Positions 1-26,000 of a DNA stretch of 64,000 bases are shown here, one piece after another. The DNA is from Bugula neritina. Lineage: Eukaryota > Bryozoa > Gymnolaemata > Cheilostomatida > Bugulidae. Below the pieces are notes generated by a model, which saw only the letters and a list, made by a program, of their open reading frames with translations, was not told where the DNA came from and searched no databases. The stretch covers positions 5,871,662 to 5,935,661 of the forward strand of contig OZ037770.1 in the NCBI GenBank assembly GCA_964035545.1. The letters run 5' to 3'. How positions within the stretch are numbered: position 1 is the first letter of the stretch; each line of letters starts with the position of its first letter. The position numbers were made by a program, and so were the translations under genes.

Positions 1-109
1 TCAGTGTGTAAATCACTAATTTGTAGAAAATCTATGAAGGCTATTGAAAGGATCAAAAAATTTGCTATGCATAAATTTCTCAGGTTTCCGACAGTGTTTG
101 TTCTATTCC

Positions 110-345
110 AATACCATACTTTCCTGCTGAGATATTTGGCAGATTTTGAAAAATAAACTTTCAGATAAAATTGGCCAAAATGAGTAGTTTTTTGTCTATA
201 ACTTTGCAAAAAGATATTGAAAACTCGAAAAAGCAGGTGCTCTGAAGAACACGAAGATCTACAACATAGTTTTTAAATTTTTGTTCTAGCACAATTAGGC
301 AGTGACAGCTAGAAGGTTGCCCATATCTATCTTGTGTGGACTTGT
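110..345. repeat. dispersed repeat, inverted partner of 12870-13090
   Basis: This stretch matches the reverse complement of about 12870-13090. Shared words include the run around GATCTACAACATAG, TTTTGTCTATAACT and AAAATTGGCCAAAA/AAAATTGGCAAAAA in the same order. It is diverged, with many substitutions and small gaps, so it is an old interspersed repeat of unknown class. No open frame of interest lies in it. Confidence 0.6.
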
Positions 346-360
346 ATTTTGTCAATAAGC

Positions 361-1541
361 AATAGAATTTTGAAAAACCAACATGAAATCCAGAAATAAA
401 ATCAAAATGTCTTCAAGAAACAGTACCAGTTATGTAGGTGAGGTTAACGAAAATTTATCACTGAGGTCTACAGGTACTATGTCCACATTTTGCTCAAAAC
501 CTAGTGTTATTGCATGTTAATTATCAATGCAATGAGGTTTTGCAAAACTGTACACCACCATAAGTAACCGTTTATGTTTGATTGTACTAACTAACATCTG
601 GCTTTATATTTAATTATCTTCTAGGTTAACACATATTAAACCTGTCAATTTTTTTCGTTTGGGGTATGTTTCCTTGATGTGTCTAGTGAAAGTTCAGGGG
701 TTTTATTTTAAAACCAAGTTAACATACTCTTCTTGGGTGTGCTTTATTGTGTTTTAGAAAGTGTGGTGGTATCTCCTTATGGATTGGACTCCAATAAACT
801 CCAATTAGGTTTTTAACCAATTTATGCTTGCCAATGAGTTATCAATTCAAATTGCTCTTTATAAATAACCAACACACATTTTCTGATTTGCCATCTGCCT
901 CTCTTCTGATCTAGTATTCTTTTTCTGGGCACGTCAGTTTATTAGTTATTAATAAAATAATCAGGTTGCATTTGGAGAGCACTTGTTACCTGCCTCTATC
1001 CTTCCATCTTTTTGAGATCTTCAGCAATTTTTCTGTACAGTTTGGACTTGGTGCATGTCAGAACCAACCTAACTGCAGTTGAGTAAGACTTTACCTTTAA
1101 AATTACAGTCAACAAGTATGGGACAATACTGAATATTTATATAGTTTGCAGCAATGCCCAGTCGTCATGTAGCTGGTATGGTATGAAAATAATAGTGAGG
1201 TACGTGCACATTTCAACACAGATTTTTTCAGAAGAATTAAAATTCACAATGGCTTTAAATTGCATAAATTTGCATCAGAAGAGCTCTGAGGGCTTCGGCG
1301 GGGCCCCCTGGACCCCCGGCTTGAGAGTATGGCCTAGAATATTTTTACCACTACATTCCTGTATATATATATATTTGGTACTAATATAATTTTGGATATA
1401 AAAATAGACTTAAATCTTCATATTATCGACTACAATATTGTTTCACGTAGTGAGAGCTACGATCATCAGGTCGTTGTGCGTACGCTTGAGTGATTTTGTT
1501 TTGAAATTAGTATTGTTAGTGTATTACTACGCTGGAATGTT
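361..1541. other. no gene recognised; possible 3' flank of the Penelope-like element
   Basis: AT-rich sequence without a convincing exon. The part near 1180-1541 lies directly 3' of the Penelope-like stop codon on the minus strand and may be its 3' untranslated region. A small GC-richer patch sits at about 1281-1330. Short frames here have no recognisable motifs. Confidence 0.4.
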
Positions 1542-2350
1542 TCAACTAGCGTCTGTTAAGTGCGCAAGTAAAAATTTGCGTTTATGTCTACACGTGGTGG
1601 AAAGCTCTTTTCGTTTGTTGAGGGAAGATAATTCCGGTTGTTTTAAAATTATATACTTCTCTTCTCATGGTTGCATAAGTTACATCTGTTGGTTAGGTTT
1701 GAGTACGATTTGCATATTTTTAAAATATTCCATTTTAAGCTGAATTTCGTGTTGTTGTCTTTTAAATTCCAGATGTGTCTGCTGAGTTGCGTGCTGTTGG
1801 CTTTATTTGCATGTAGGAAAGAGGCTTTGTGGTTATTGAATATGGTTTTGAAGGTAGTCGAACAGAGTCCTATGTATGAATGGCTGGAATTATTGTCATG
1901 TCTTATTACAGTTGCTTGGTATATTACGTCTTTGTATAAGCATTTACCATTCAATGGACAGTGGGAAGGTTGTTTGCAGTCACATTGTGTGTCATTTAGT
2001 TTAGTAGCGGTAGTATAGGGGTGTGTGCGGTTTTAAGTTTGTAATGGTTCGAGCCATCAATAATATTTTTCATGTTGGGCATGCATGAATAGCTAATTTT
2101 TATGGTTTTTCTATTAAAATTTTACTTAGTTGGTTGGATGGTGAAAAGCATTTGTCGATGATTTGAAAAAATTTCTTCCCTATTTTGGTTTTTACTGTTG
2201 AACTAAAAGGTGGGTTGTACCACAATATGTTTATATTTCTATTTTTATTATTGTTGTTGGATTTAGGTGTTGGGTTATATTTTAATTTATAGTCATATCC
2301 ACTGTTTGATAGTGCTTCTTGGTACGGTTGTTTGGTGGTAATAAACTCTT
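1542..2350 (-). pseudogene. Penelope-like retroelement, C-terminal RT thumb and GIY-YIG endonuclease remnant
   Basis: Read on the minus strand, 2350-2100 encodes the end of a Penelope-like reverse transcriptase: a lysine/asparagine-rich linker, then ILWYNPPFSSTVKTKIGKKF, typical of these elements. After a short gap the family's Cys-rich motif appears (TQCDC, then CPLNGKC), then VIYQATV and SYIGL of the GIY-YIG nuclease, NHKASF, and RCNLCNHEK. The last block continues in another frame to a stop at 1542-1544. Frames break near 1990-2050 and again near 1660, so the copy is dead. The N-terminal RT fingers and palm are missing, replaced by AT microsatellite at 2356. Known of the family: single-ORF retroelements combining RT and GIY-YIG nuclease, often carrying hammerhead ribozymes in terminal repeats, as seen here just upstream. 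Confidence 0.85.
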
Positions 2351-2351
2351 C

Positions 2352-2725
<374 letters not shown>

Positions 2726-2751
2726 GAAGTAAAATGAGATTTGATTAATAT

Positions 2752-2817
2752 AATGGCGTTTATTACTAGTAGTTTCGTACACAAGAACGATGTGCACTCG
2801 TCAGATAAATTAGCCAC
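2752..2817 (-). ncRNA. type I hammerhead ribozyme (Penelope-like element)
   Basis: On the minus strand the order is: stem I 5' strand (2817-2805), CUGACGA core (2804-2798), stem II of 7 bp with one G.U pair and a 7-nt loop (2797-2777), GAAA (2776-2773), a 3-bp stem III (ACU/AGU) with a 3-nt loop, and the GUA cleavage triplet at 2766-2764. The stem I 3' strand follows at 2763-2753. Stem I pairs UUUAU with AUAAA, then after a small internal loop GUGGC with GCCAU. Predicted cleavage lies between 2764 and 2763. All invariant core positions are present. Very short stem III is what is known for hammerheads in Penelope-like elements, and the strand matches the neighbouring element remnant. Confidence 0.75.
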
Positions 2818-2877
2818 TATCTGACGAGTGCACATCGTTCTTGTGTACGAAACTACTAGTAATAAATGCCATTATAT
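2818..2877 (+). ncRNA. second hammerhead core, opposite strand, stem I truncated
   Basis: This is the mirror copy in the right arm: CUGACGA at 2821-2827, the same stem II (2828-2848), GAAAC at 2849-2853 and GUA at 2859-2861. Because the 10-nt loop sequence is asymmetric, only three stem I pairs (UAU/AUA) form here, so self-cleavage is probably weak or lost. Confidence 0.5.
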
Positions 2878-2966
2878 TAATCAAATCTCATTTTACTTCT
2901 TCTAATGTTTACGCTCTAGATTTATTTCTATAGAGCACTCTAGTAACGTTTTATAAACACTCATTT

Positions 2967-2970
<4 letters not shown>

Positions 2971-3007
<37 letters not shown>
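2971..3007. repeat. TA microsatellite
   Basis: Pure TA run of about 36 bp ending at ACGTG. The following 3010-3715 is AT-rich sequence with no recognised feature; a 62-codon frame at 3445-3633 has no family signature. Confidence 0.9.
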
Positions 3008-3008
<1 letters not shown>

Positions 3009-3715
3009 GTGTATATTGTATTCATTCCAACACTGAGGCTCGGTTTCCCTAACTCTTAAATACATATTCCTATGTGTCTCAGGTTATTAAAGTTAAATGA
3101 AACCATATAAAATATTGATGAAAAGGGAATTTTTACTTAGTGGGAATTAGTTGACAATTTCTATCAGTGTCATCATCAACATGCAACATGAATGAATGTG
3201 ATATTGATAGTCTCAAGTAAGTCAGGTACCATCACCATACATTTTAGTTTCTTTATTCACTATAATACCGTTATACTTATATGTGATATTGTGATATTGC
3301 AATACTGCAATTGTATTATGGAGATATAATGCTGTTATATCACCAAATTGTTTTAAACTGTCATTTTTTGTTATAATAGTGTTATAAAATTAAAAGAATT
3401 AAATAGCATTAAATCTACAATTAGCTTAATTAGGCTGTAAATTTGTGCTTTTCCAGATTGAATTACTTGAAAGTGTCTGTTCAAAATTCTTAGAAAACAC
3501 TATCTTTATTAAGCTAATGTATGATCGTTCTACTTTAAGTAAACCTGAGCATGTAGCAAAACACACATTTGGTCAAAAGGTGCTCTTGGCAGTTCATTCT
3601 GTTTGTAATTTATTTCTTCCAGCTGCTAATTAATAGCTATATAATTTACCATTATTTAGAAAAGGTTTTATTTTTAAAATGTTTAAAGTGTTAACATTCT
3701 AGAAAGAAGAAAATT

Positions 3716-16943
<13,228 letters not shown>

Positions 16944-17589
16944 ACTGCAGGAAGTACATAGATTATTAACTCTGGATAGCTTGCTTGTTATTTGGCTACA
17001 AATTCAATTTAAATGTGAAGTTTTACATGTAACAGTTTGGTAGCTGTTTAGTAATGCTGCATATAAACTATATATATTTGTTGTTTGAAATCTTGCAAGA
17101 AAATTAAATTGCATTCCCTTTTCTCATCAAATATGCTATTTCAAAACATTTTATTGTTGTGACTCATTGTGATTATTTGTTCTTTTTTTGGATCGTAAGC
17201 AATATATCCACTAAAGATTATATTCCTGAGTGTAGTTTTGTTATTAGGCATATACTTTTTGGTAACACACTTTAAAGAAATTCCAACATACATTGTTTTG
17301 TTTGACAGCGTTTTTACAATTTTCAAAAACAGTGCTTATAGTGAGTGAGTAATATAAAACATCATACGGCTTTTGAAACTGTGTGATGCTGTACTCCATC
17401 AATTACTCCTACGCCTTTAACATAGAACAATAGTAATATGAGCAGTAAATTTTAGTTTTGGAGCTTGTAAATTACATTAATAATAATTGATTCATAAAAA
17501 ATACAATACAATCCAACAATGAACATTTACCACTATCAAAAACAGAAGTTTTGAATTCCTGTAAGTTGGTTTTTACAAGTACTTGTTTA

Positions 17590-18060
17590 GAATAGGAAGC
17601 ATAAAGAGAATAAACCAATTGGACTTGTGTCAGTTTACTTCATTTAGTACAGACCAGCAAATTATGACCTAACATTAAGGTTTGCTCAAAATGAATTGAA
17701 ATTTACTGTACATGGTATTTTTATGTGCTGGTTCTAACTACGCATTACAGAAAAGGCTGGGAGGGGATTCCCCAACATTAAAGCACATGTCATTGTCATA
17801 TGCACTTAATATTCTATAGGCCTATGTGCGGAGTTACGAAAAAAGCCGTAGCAATCCGTAACCAAAACTGGCTGATTAATTATGGAAGAACATGGGAAAT
17901 GAAGCAAAATTAAAAAAAAATTTGATTATTTGGGTGTATTTATTGGTGTTCTATTGGTTTTAGCCAAAAAAACATGTTCATTACCAGCTAAATTGTGAAA
18001 AATAGCCAAAAACTGAAGATTTCGAGTGTGTACTAAATTAAGTAAAATGACCCACTTAGA
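17590..18060. repeat. dispersed repeat, copy of 34560-35020
   Basis: Shares CAGCAAATTATGACCTAACA, TTTGCTCAAAAT, TTATGTGCTG, AAAGGCTGG and GAGTGTGTACTAAATTAAGT with 34560-35020 in the same order and orientation, with moderate divergence. No coding capacity seen. Confidence 0.7.
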
Positions 18061-18192
18061 AATTACAGCATTCATGCATAGCAAATCTACACGATCCTCT
18101 GAACAGCTTCATAAGTTGGCTAGAAGTGAATTTGCAGTTTTGTAAAATGAGTTGATATAATATGTAGGTTTAGAAAATGATACAGCAATGAT

Positions 18193-18432
18193 ATGAATGA
18201 ATTAGAATATAATCAGTTGAATTGTTTGTTTGAAAATGAAATTATTGATGAAACAATCTGTAGGTTATTTTTAGTGCTTGATAGTGAGTGCAAGTGTAAT
18301 ATTAACATAGTTAGCTCACACCTAGATGAGATGGACAATATAAAGACTGAGAATGCACGGAGACAAAATGAAGTTTTTAAAAGGAGCCTCGCTAAGTTGG
18401 AAGAGTTAAACAAATTGCACACACTATTTTAA
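18193..18432 (+). CDS. unrecognised 79-codon frame, possibly a repeat-encoded remnant
   Basis: An ATG-to-stop frame with acidic, Glu/Lys-rich, weakly coiled-coil-like composition (DEMDNIKTENARRQNEVFK). No domain is recognised, the opposite strand is also open, and it sits between two repeat blocks. It could be a fragment of a transposable element protein, an exon of an unseen gene, or chance. Confidence 0.2.
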   Translation: MNELEYNQLNCLFENEIIDETICRLFLVLDSECKCNINIVSSHLDEMDNIKTENARRQNEVFKRSLAKLEELNKLHTLF

Positions 18433-18539
18433 GAAGCCTTCCAAAAAATTACAAAGCAAAAACAATTGCCTGACAACTAACCACGGGATGCCCTAAATAT
18501 TTCTATCACTCTTTTTAACACCATGAAGCCACATATGAG

Positions 18540-19520
18540 GGCGCCGCTAGAACATAGTGTACCAAGTGAATAATGAAAAAATTATGCATGAAATAAATAT
18601 GTCGTGCTAACCTGTGGTCTCTTGCAAAAATCTTTTTTAAAAGTTATGCCAAGTATTCAAATTTCATTAAGTGCAGTACCACAACATTTTCTAGAAACTG
18701 AAAAATCTAAGAGTTGTCTTTCATGTATGGGTGAACTTGGCATTTATACAAATATATATCAGATAAATTCAAAAATCAAATAGAATAAAGATGCTGTTTT
18801 GAAAAATATATAACTATGTGCGGAAATAATAATAATTGAAAATAATTTTGAATTGAAATAGTAATTAGGAAAAATTGCAAAACTATGAAAAATCAAAAGT
18901 TGTATTTCAATTACCTAATATTCGGTTTTCTATGATAAATAAACAATTTTAAAGTATTGTTGACATCTAATATATATGTTATTATTTATATTTGTATATA
19001 AAATTCGCAGTGCATAAATTCAAATAACAAACATATCCAGTGATATTGACAGCATTATGATACAAAGCAACCATCCCTGTAAAGTAATTATAGTGGGAAA
19101 GATGAAAATAAATTTTAACTTCAGGTAGCTGGTTAAAAAGCTATTTAATATTACATGATTACGTAGTATTCAATGCAAAATTCAGATTACATAATTTGTA
19201 CTGAATTGTCAAAAAATTTTATATAAAAAATATAATTAGGAAAAAAGCTATCTGGATAAAAAGCAGAAAACAAGGAGATAAATTTTAACAGTAACTACTG
19301 GTTATATAAAGTAGAAGTGCATGATATCAAAGAAGCTACAAGCATACATAATAATTTGAAGTTATATTTTAAAATGCAATTTTGGTCTATAATTATATGT
19401 TTTTATTATTATATTAGTACTGAATACTTGCATCTCAAAGAATATTAAACATAGAATGACAGTTAAGGTTCTTGTCTTCTGTGAACTGGCACCAAATAGT
19501 CTAAAACAAAGAGTCAAAAT
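18540..19520. repeat. dispersed repeat, diverged copy of 39980-40850
   Basis: The ends match best: GCATGAAATA.ATATGT, GGTCTC.TGCAAAA near the start, and CTTGCAT, AAAGAATATT.AA, AAGGTTC.TGTCTTCT.TGAACTGG near the end. With 17590-18060 it may be one long unit whose second copy is split at 34.6 and 40 kb. Confidence 0.5.
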
Positions 19521-19529
19521 ATAGAATTT

Positions 19530-20880
19530 AAAAAAAACATAATATATTCGAAGGTAAAATGCACTAAAATTGTGACAAATTTCAGAATTTCAGCATGTAG
19601 AAAAATCAGTGTTTATAATATAATAGGTATTTTTATTTATAGTTTTACTAAAAATCAAAGTATTTGTATAAAGCAAAAATTGCATCAGCATCAGTTTAAG
19701 TTATGTTTGTTTTTTACACAGTAATTCTATAAGTCTGGTCACTTTTGATCACCTTACCCCGCCTCGATCCTGCGCAGGTGGCATAAGTCTAAGACTATAT
19801 AATCTCTCAAATATATTAAATAATTAGTAAAGTCAGAAATTACCAAATTAATTAGCTTTAATTAATGAATTCGTAATTAGTCCATTAGAAGCTATAGCAA
19901 CAACAAAATTTATTTTATTGCTGCATCAGATTTCTCAGGAAAATTACCATGTTATTGATTTTTACTCAGTTGCAACTTTTTTGCAATCGTAAAATATACA
20001 TATACAGTCATATTCAAATTTGTGAGAGCACCCTTGAATAGTTTATTTTTTTCTGAGGGTTGGTATTGCTCTCAGTATTTATACAGTACAGTAGGAAAAT
20101 ATGCACTTCAATGAAAAGCTAGTCATATGCTTTACAAGAATCTTTCAAAATCTTTAGCATTGATCTTGAAAGATTCTAGAGCAAACTGCACCTATATTTC
20201 TTTCTAAAACTATACTATATATCTTGAATAATTCAAAAATGTGTTTTAACTCAATTAGTAGCCTTGAGAAACAATATTGAGGTTAATTATTGTATCATAA
20301 TCTTTGATTGGCCAACCAGTACTACCAATCATAGCTTGACAACGTCTTGGCATACTGACAATCAGGTTGGAAAGCAATTCCAAAAATACCACTCAAAGTA
20401 TAATATGGAAAATAAGTTAAATTGCATAAAACATTTTAAAAAGAATTGGCTGCACAAAAATGTATGTTTAGATCATAATAATTAGCAAGGACCTTAAGGT
20501 GAAACATTGAATTAGCCTGATGGCAGGTGTTTAAAGAGAAGGTCATTGAGTGCATTATTCAAAAGTTAGTCAGACATCTCTCCTTGACCAACATTTCACT
20601 AGCTTTCAGTTGAGCAAAGTTCTTAAAGAGTCTACTCAGATTTAACTGGCACCATCCACTATTTCAGAAAAATTCTGCAAGTTTTGCATGATGACATTTC
20701 AAGATGTTATTCAACCTGACGACCTTCACTCTTTAAAGGAGATAGGAATCCAGGCTCTTTAACACTTTGAATAAGTTAAAAACACATATTTGAACTAATC
20801 TATTGACTTTCTATACAATTTATTATACAAGAACATTAAAAAAATGCAAGTGAATGTTGTCATTTTAGCTGCTTTAGACA
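19530..20880. other. AT-rich spacer, no gene recognised
   Basis: Mostly unique-looking AT-rich sequence. Around 20005-20035 a run like CATATTCAAATTTGTGAGAG resembles ends of Tc1/mariner-type MITEs, but no matching opposite terminus was found. A 73-codon frame at 20264-20485 shows no recognised motif. Confidence 0.4.
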
Positions 20881-20910
20881 TGCCCGGACTTGCCCGCTAG
20901 CGCAGCTTGG

Positions 20911-20930
20911 TGACGTGGGGCGGCTGATAG
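20911..20930 (+). repeat. left inverted repeat, GC-rich
   Basis: TGACGTGGGGCGGCTGATAG, the reverse complement of 28931-28950 with two mismatches. It lies in a GC-rich island (20881-20960) that stands out from the AT-rich surroundings. A small GCGAG/CTCGC hairpin follows at about 20944-20958. It may be a terminal or subterminal repeat, or a promoter motif of the ballast gene. Confidence 0.6.
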
Positions 20931-21218
20931 AGCTCTTTTGTAGCGCGAGTTTATCTCGCATAAAGTTGAAAATAGCGGGGTAATGGAAATTTTGCGTCGT
21001 TCATAGTTCAACTCTCAGAAATGTTCTTCTTCGGGTGGCTACTAATAACCAACGTTAGCTAACAAGCAGTAAGAACCAGAACTAATTTGCCTCTTTGTAC
21101 ATTGAAATAAGTTATTCCACTTCGTTGGTTTTTAACCTGCTGCAATTGAAAGAACAAAATATTATTAGTTGTTTAGTATAGATCTTATTCTTTGTGTGAT
21201 TTAAAAATTTAAACTGTC

Positions 21219-22645
21219 ATGTTGAGCACACCATCAAAAACCGACTCTCTTAAATATGCAGCAAATGATATAGTTCAACCGTTTCGTTTTGAACCAGAAG
21301 TTAAACTTAATAGTTGTCACACTCTGACTCATAGTCATACTGATAGTGATACTGATAGTGCATCCAAGTTCCAAAATCCGTCGGACACCAACTCCAATCA
21401 CAATGAGATTGATTATCAGTACATCTATGACGATACTGATAGTCATAGTGATACTGATAGTCACAGTCAGTTTGAGGGCCATGATGATCAAGATAGTTCT
21501 TCTTTTTCGGTAAGCTGGACTTTTAAACCCTACTCATTTGACATTTCCCATTACTGTTAGTGTTGGTGAGGATAAACTAACTTTTTTTATTAGTATTACT
21601 ATTAGTATTTGATGATAAACTATGTTTTACAGCAATTTTTAATTTGATATTCTATTACCATTAGTAAGAGTATTCCAATGACTATTACTATTAGTATTAC
21701 TATTAGTATTACAGTATTAGACTTAGAGCTACAGTTAATGTTACTCTATTAGCGTCAATTTCAACTTGAATTAAATTTAATTATACTATTAGTATAACTA
21801 TATCAATATGTATTACTATTTCCGATTTGCATTAGACTTACTAATACCAATAGTAATAATGTTAGTAATAATATTACGGATTACTAAAGAATGTTACTTT
21901 AAAATATGTGGTTCAACTTTTTAAAATTAAACTAGCAAAATTAATTAAGTTGAAAACAAAGGATATCTTGCAATGAATTGCTTTTTACTTAGCTCACTGA
22001 GTGTGTTATTTTTTAGACCATTCCATCAGCAGAAGAATGGTGTAAGTGTAACAAATGTCAGGTTCAGCAAACTAAGGAGCAGTCAGTATGCTGCCATAGC
22101 TGTAAAGAGGCATTTACAAAGCTGGATTTTAATAAAGGTGTAAAATGTATAACGGATCATCCTGGTGTATTCGAACTGACACGGCCTACAGTTCTTGAAG
22201 TAACATACAACAGCTATTTACGTTATCACGGTTAGCTTAAATTTTATTTGGCATATCAATATTTAATACATAGTTGGATCTTTGCTGTAACTTTACACAA
22301 AGAGCGTAAAGATAACAAAAACAATATAGTAATATTTTTTGAGTATAATTACCAAGATAAGTAATTGTTCTTATACATCCACAGTAAAATTTTATCAATA
22401 CAACAATTATTGTTTTAGATGATGCATTCGATAACACAAGACACTCCATAAATTCTAAAAGACGGTTTTGCAGTTATAGAGCACTAGTTTTCTGGCTGTT
22501 TCCAAACCTTCGTAAAAGGCAAAGAAAGCCACTGCCAGCTTGCCTGTATGACTGGGTGCAAGCATCTTTTCCACCTACAGATGATGAAGAACAATTTGGT
22601 GATTGGGAATTTTCTAAGTTTGTTTACAATGAAGAAAGAGTATAA
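21219..22645 (+). CDS. free-standing P2X7 ballast-domain protein, 3 exons, 243 aa
   Basis: Exons 21219-21509, 22017-22230 and 22419-22645 join in phase (732 nt including stop). The N-terminal half is low complexity, with Ser/Asp/His/Thr repeats such as SHTDSDTDS and DTDSHSDTDSHS. The C-terminal half is the zinc-coordinating ballast domain known from the P2X7 receptor tail: EEWCKCNKCQ, SVCCHSCKEAF, CITDHPGVFEL, then YRALVFWLFP, PLPACLYDWVQASFPP and a final FGDWEF. No P2X channel domain or membrane segment is present, so this is not a receptor. In vertebrate P2X7 the domain binds guanine nucleotides and zinc; here its role is unknown. The gene converges on the THAP/DDE gene with a 450-bp gap and may be cargo of the same element. 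Exon 1 ends TCG|GTAAGC; all introns are GT-AG. Confidence 0.85.
21560..21875. repeat. hexamer-patterned simple sequence in intron 1 of the ballast gene
   Basis: Imperfect TTAGTA/TTACTA words (for example ATTACTATTAGTATTACTAT) continue the GATAGT/GATACT pattern that codes the Ser-Asp-Thr-Asp repeats of exon 1. The same style appears at 27840-27990 and 62540-64000. Confidence 0.7.
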
Positions 22646-23098
22646 GCCATAACTATTTTAAATTTGGAAAATCCTATATGAAAAAGTTCTCAAGTTTTGT
22701 TGTAATCAAGAATAATTTTGGTTTCAATAAAACAGTTGAATAGACAAACTTTTTTAAGCATTTTAATATTTTTATATTTACTACCTAAACAATTATTTAA
22801 CTAATACTTGTAAACACAAAATAATGCTTCAGATGCGCAATAAACTGACCATAAAAGTTAGAATGAGTTGGAGGTGTAGAACAAATGACGGTCACCGTTT
22901 TTCTGTGCTGTTGGAACTTTTTACTCCAGAACACTATATTGAACAAGCATATGTAAATATATGACAATTCACGAGTAATAATAATGTGAAATTAATTGAT
23001 AAATCTAATATTTACTATTTGCGTAATGCTTTATCTTATTTTTGTGACGTTATAACCTATATGTCTGTGTAGTAGATACATGATTTCGTACCAGTCTT

Positions 23099-26000
23099 CT
23101 ATCTGAGTAAAACAATAGTTTGCGCTACCAAAATATTTTGCAAAATTAAAAGAAAAAACTTTCTACTGGGTAGAACACTTGCCATTTCTTTCCTCATAAT
23201 GCCTCTACTGCAAACTTTGGATGTCTCTATTACAACAGCTTTATCTATTTGTGGTCCTGTTGACGCTAATGTAGGAATATTTATGGCCGGAAGTTGAGGG
23301 CGAGCTGCATTGTGTAGATAGTTTTCTAATCTTAGCATTAAATCATCAACATGTCCTAAAACAATGAATATTTTGTGAACAAAATGTTTGAGTTAGTTGT
23401 ATTTAAGCAAATTTTGCTAAGTTTTCTTACTGTATGTTGGTGGCACTCGTAACTTCGTAGCTACAGGTTGTAATTTGGAGTGTTTAGACCGGCTAATGGA
23501 ATACATGGCTTCTCCTGCCTTAGAAACTCTATATGGCCTATTCACATTTTCATTGTGATACATCACAGCTAATTGGTACCTAAAGTTTAAAAATAACGGT
23601 TTCAACAATTTCAGAATGTGCAAATCAAACAATCATTGAACTTTCAAAAGTTTAAGACATAGCCTTTTTTACCTGGAAGACATTCCTTGATATGTGTATC
23701 CAGTCATTTTTGGAGCATAGTGGTTTATTTTAGCATGAAATGCTTCGAGCTCACTTGTATTCTGTTTTCCTGCTCTTTTTATATCCTTAATGAGTCTAGA
23801 GCTGAGCAGTATTTCTCTTAATATGATCTCACATGGACTACCTGATCGAGATAAAAAAGAGCAATTTCATGGAAGTTTTAGACTGCTTATGCTATAAACT
23901 ACAGGCACTTAAAATAAGCCAAACAGGCAATGCGATACTTGAAGCTAGCACCTTGTACAATCCAAGCTTTAGTAGATGGTTTCGTTTCGTGTTGGCATTT
24001 GGTATGATCATTTGTTATATGGCTCAGTAGAAGTCGCCATTTCTCCTCTCGATCACTCTCCTCCTCAGAAGACCAAACACACCAATATAGATGGTTACAA
24101 ATGGATTTGATCCATGGAGCAATCGCTCTATATTTCGCTGTTCGAGTTTTCTCTGCCAATCTTTTTTTTAATCCTATGATTCAGAATACATTATCAAACA
24201 ATTATTATAACCATAGTTTTGCTTTCCATACCATGATGTGAATAACAGTGATCAATATTGATAATCTGGTGCACCTTTGCTAATATGCCATGTATCAAAG
24301 TAGTGCTTTACTTCTGGCCATTGCTGTCGAACATATTTGGTTACGCCTGTGTGTCTATCAGTTGTTAAAGAAGACACCTTTATCTGATTTAGAGCCAACT
24401 CTTCCCTACAGCGTTTGAGACCTTCCAACTCCATGGCATTTGAGCTGCTCACTTCTGTGCTCTTCAAAATATGCAAGTTAAATTAAAATATCTATACACA
24501 TAAAATAGCAAAGGAAATTGCAATATACATTGGCCTAACCTTGACTAGTTTTGATGAAATTATACGGTGATTTTTTAGTTCCATCAAAGTTGTTATGCCA
24601 TAAAGTGCACTGTGTCCTGGAGAATCACATCTTCCATCACCAGCAATATCTACTTTCCCTTCCAGCAAAACTTCTCTAAAAAGCTCTTTCTGCTTTAGCT
24701 CGTATTCTTCTTTCACAACCTTTTAGTTTATAATACCATTTAATACATAGTTTCAAACATTGATATTACCAGTTTAGTTATACCTTTGTAGAAAAAACCA
24801 TGCCAGCTGACTGGTACAGTCACCTACTTACTATGCTATTGCTAATATTTTAGGTAACGTAATCATCCATCTTGTAAAATACTAACATACCCCATGCAGA
24901 TACTTTCTTTGATGTGCGGTAAATGTTCTGTAAGTTGGAACTGCAATGTTGATGCTGGAAAGCATTCTTAAACACTTGGTAGCATTACCACCAGCAAACA
25001 AAATTGCAGCTGAAATGAAGTTGTTGATAGAATAATTCCGCCTAATTTTTGGAGCTGAAGCCCACACCAACTCATGACCACATGTCAAACATACAACTTG
25101 AAATTCAACATGTGCTCCTTCCCTTTTGTGTGTGCTGTATGTGGTTTCCTCTCCGCAACATGTACAAGATCTCAACAACATGTGCAAACTGCTCATTGAA
25201 ACAATTATCTTTTTTTCCTTATATACGTTGTCAAACGACCTATAAGTTTTAAAAATAAATTAAACAGTTGAAATAACATGTAATATTTTTCAATAGAAAA
25301 GGCACACTTCAATTTTGCAATATAATGCTAATGTGGAATTAGTTTTACACACTACAGGCCAGCAAGAATAAGTTTGTTCATTGTAAGTGATTATCATGCA
25401 ACCTTCTGCAACCCCTTGAATCAATTTCGGTACCAGCAACTCGTCACTTGTTTTGATACAACCCTATACAGGCATTTCATCACATTGGTTATGTTTTCTC
25501 AGTAAATTTTGAAATTATAAGTTCTGATTTGATCACCTTGTATGGACTTTCCAAAGCGCTTAGTATATTAGCACTAGTAGGATTTGCACCTACAATACTT
25601 GGTTGCATCAAAGCAGAGTGATTGATCTTGAGTTTGACAGCAAGAAATTTGAGAAAGCATAACCAACACAAAGCAACTTGGTCAAATATGATAGATAGTA
25701 GACCATTGAACTAATAAAGTTGAATTAGAAAACTCTCTGCCTGCAACATGCAAAAACATTCCCTAGTAGTATGTTAATACGCAAGTCACCACTGTTAATT
25801 TTATAAAAAAAAATATCGATAGGTCTGGTCAAGGGTAGTTTAGCCATTCATGCAGTTTCAGTAAAGAACATTACATTTCCATAAGATTATCATCATCAAA
25901 ATCCATTTTAAACTCCTCCAAATCTATTTCATCTGGGATGTAATCCTCATCTTTGAGGTCTTCACTTTCTTCGAAATCATCTTCTACAAACTAGTGAATC

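Noticed and set aside
19995-20800. Tc1/mariner element
   Set aside because: One end-like sequence (near 20005) was noticed, but no matching inverted end, TA duplication or transposase motif could be found.
22237-22449. 70-codon minus-strand frame opposite intron 2 of the ballast gene
   Set aside because: It covers the intron and exon edge on the wrong strand and has no motif.
21219-22645. A full P2X receptor gene
   Set aside because: Only the intracellular ballast domain is encoded; there is no channel ectodomain or transmembrane helix before it, and exon 1 has its own start codon and low-complexity N-terminus.
25489-25671. 60-codon minus-strand frame as an extra exon of the THAP/DDE gene
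   Set aside because: An acceptor-like AAG precedes it, but its donor phase does not fit the next exon, whereas joining 25875 directly to 25239 keeps phase and matches the acidic-linker-to-core order of the family.
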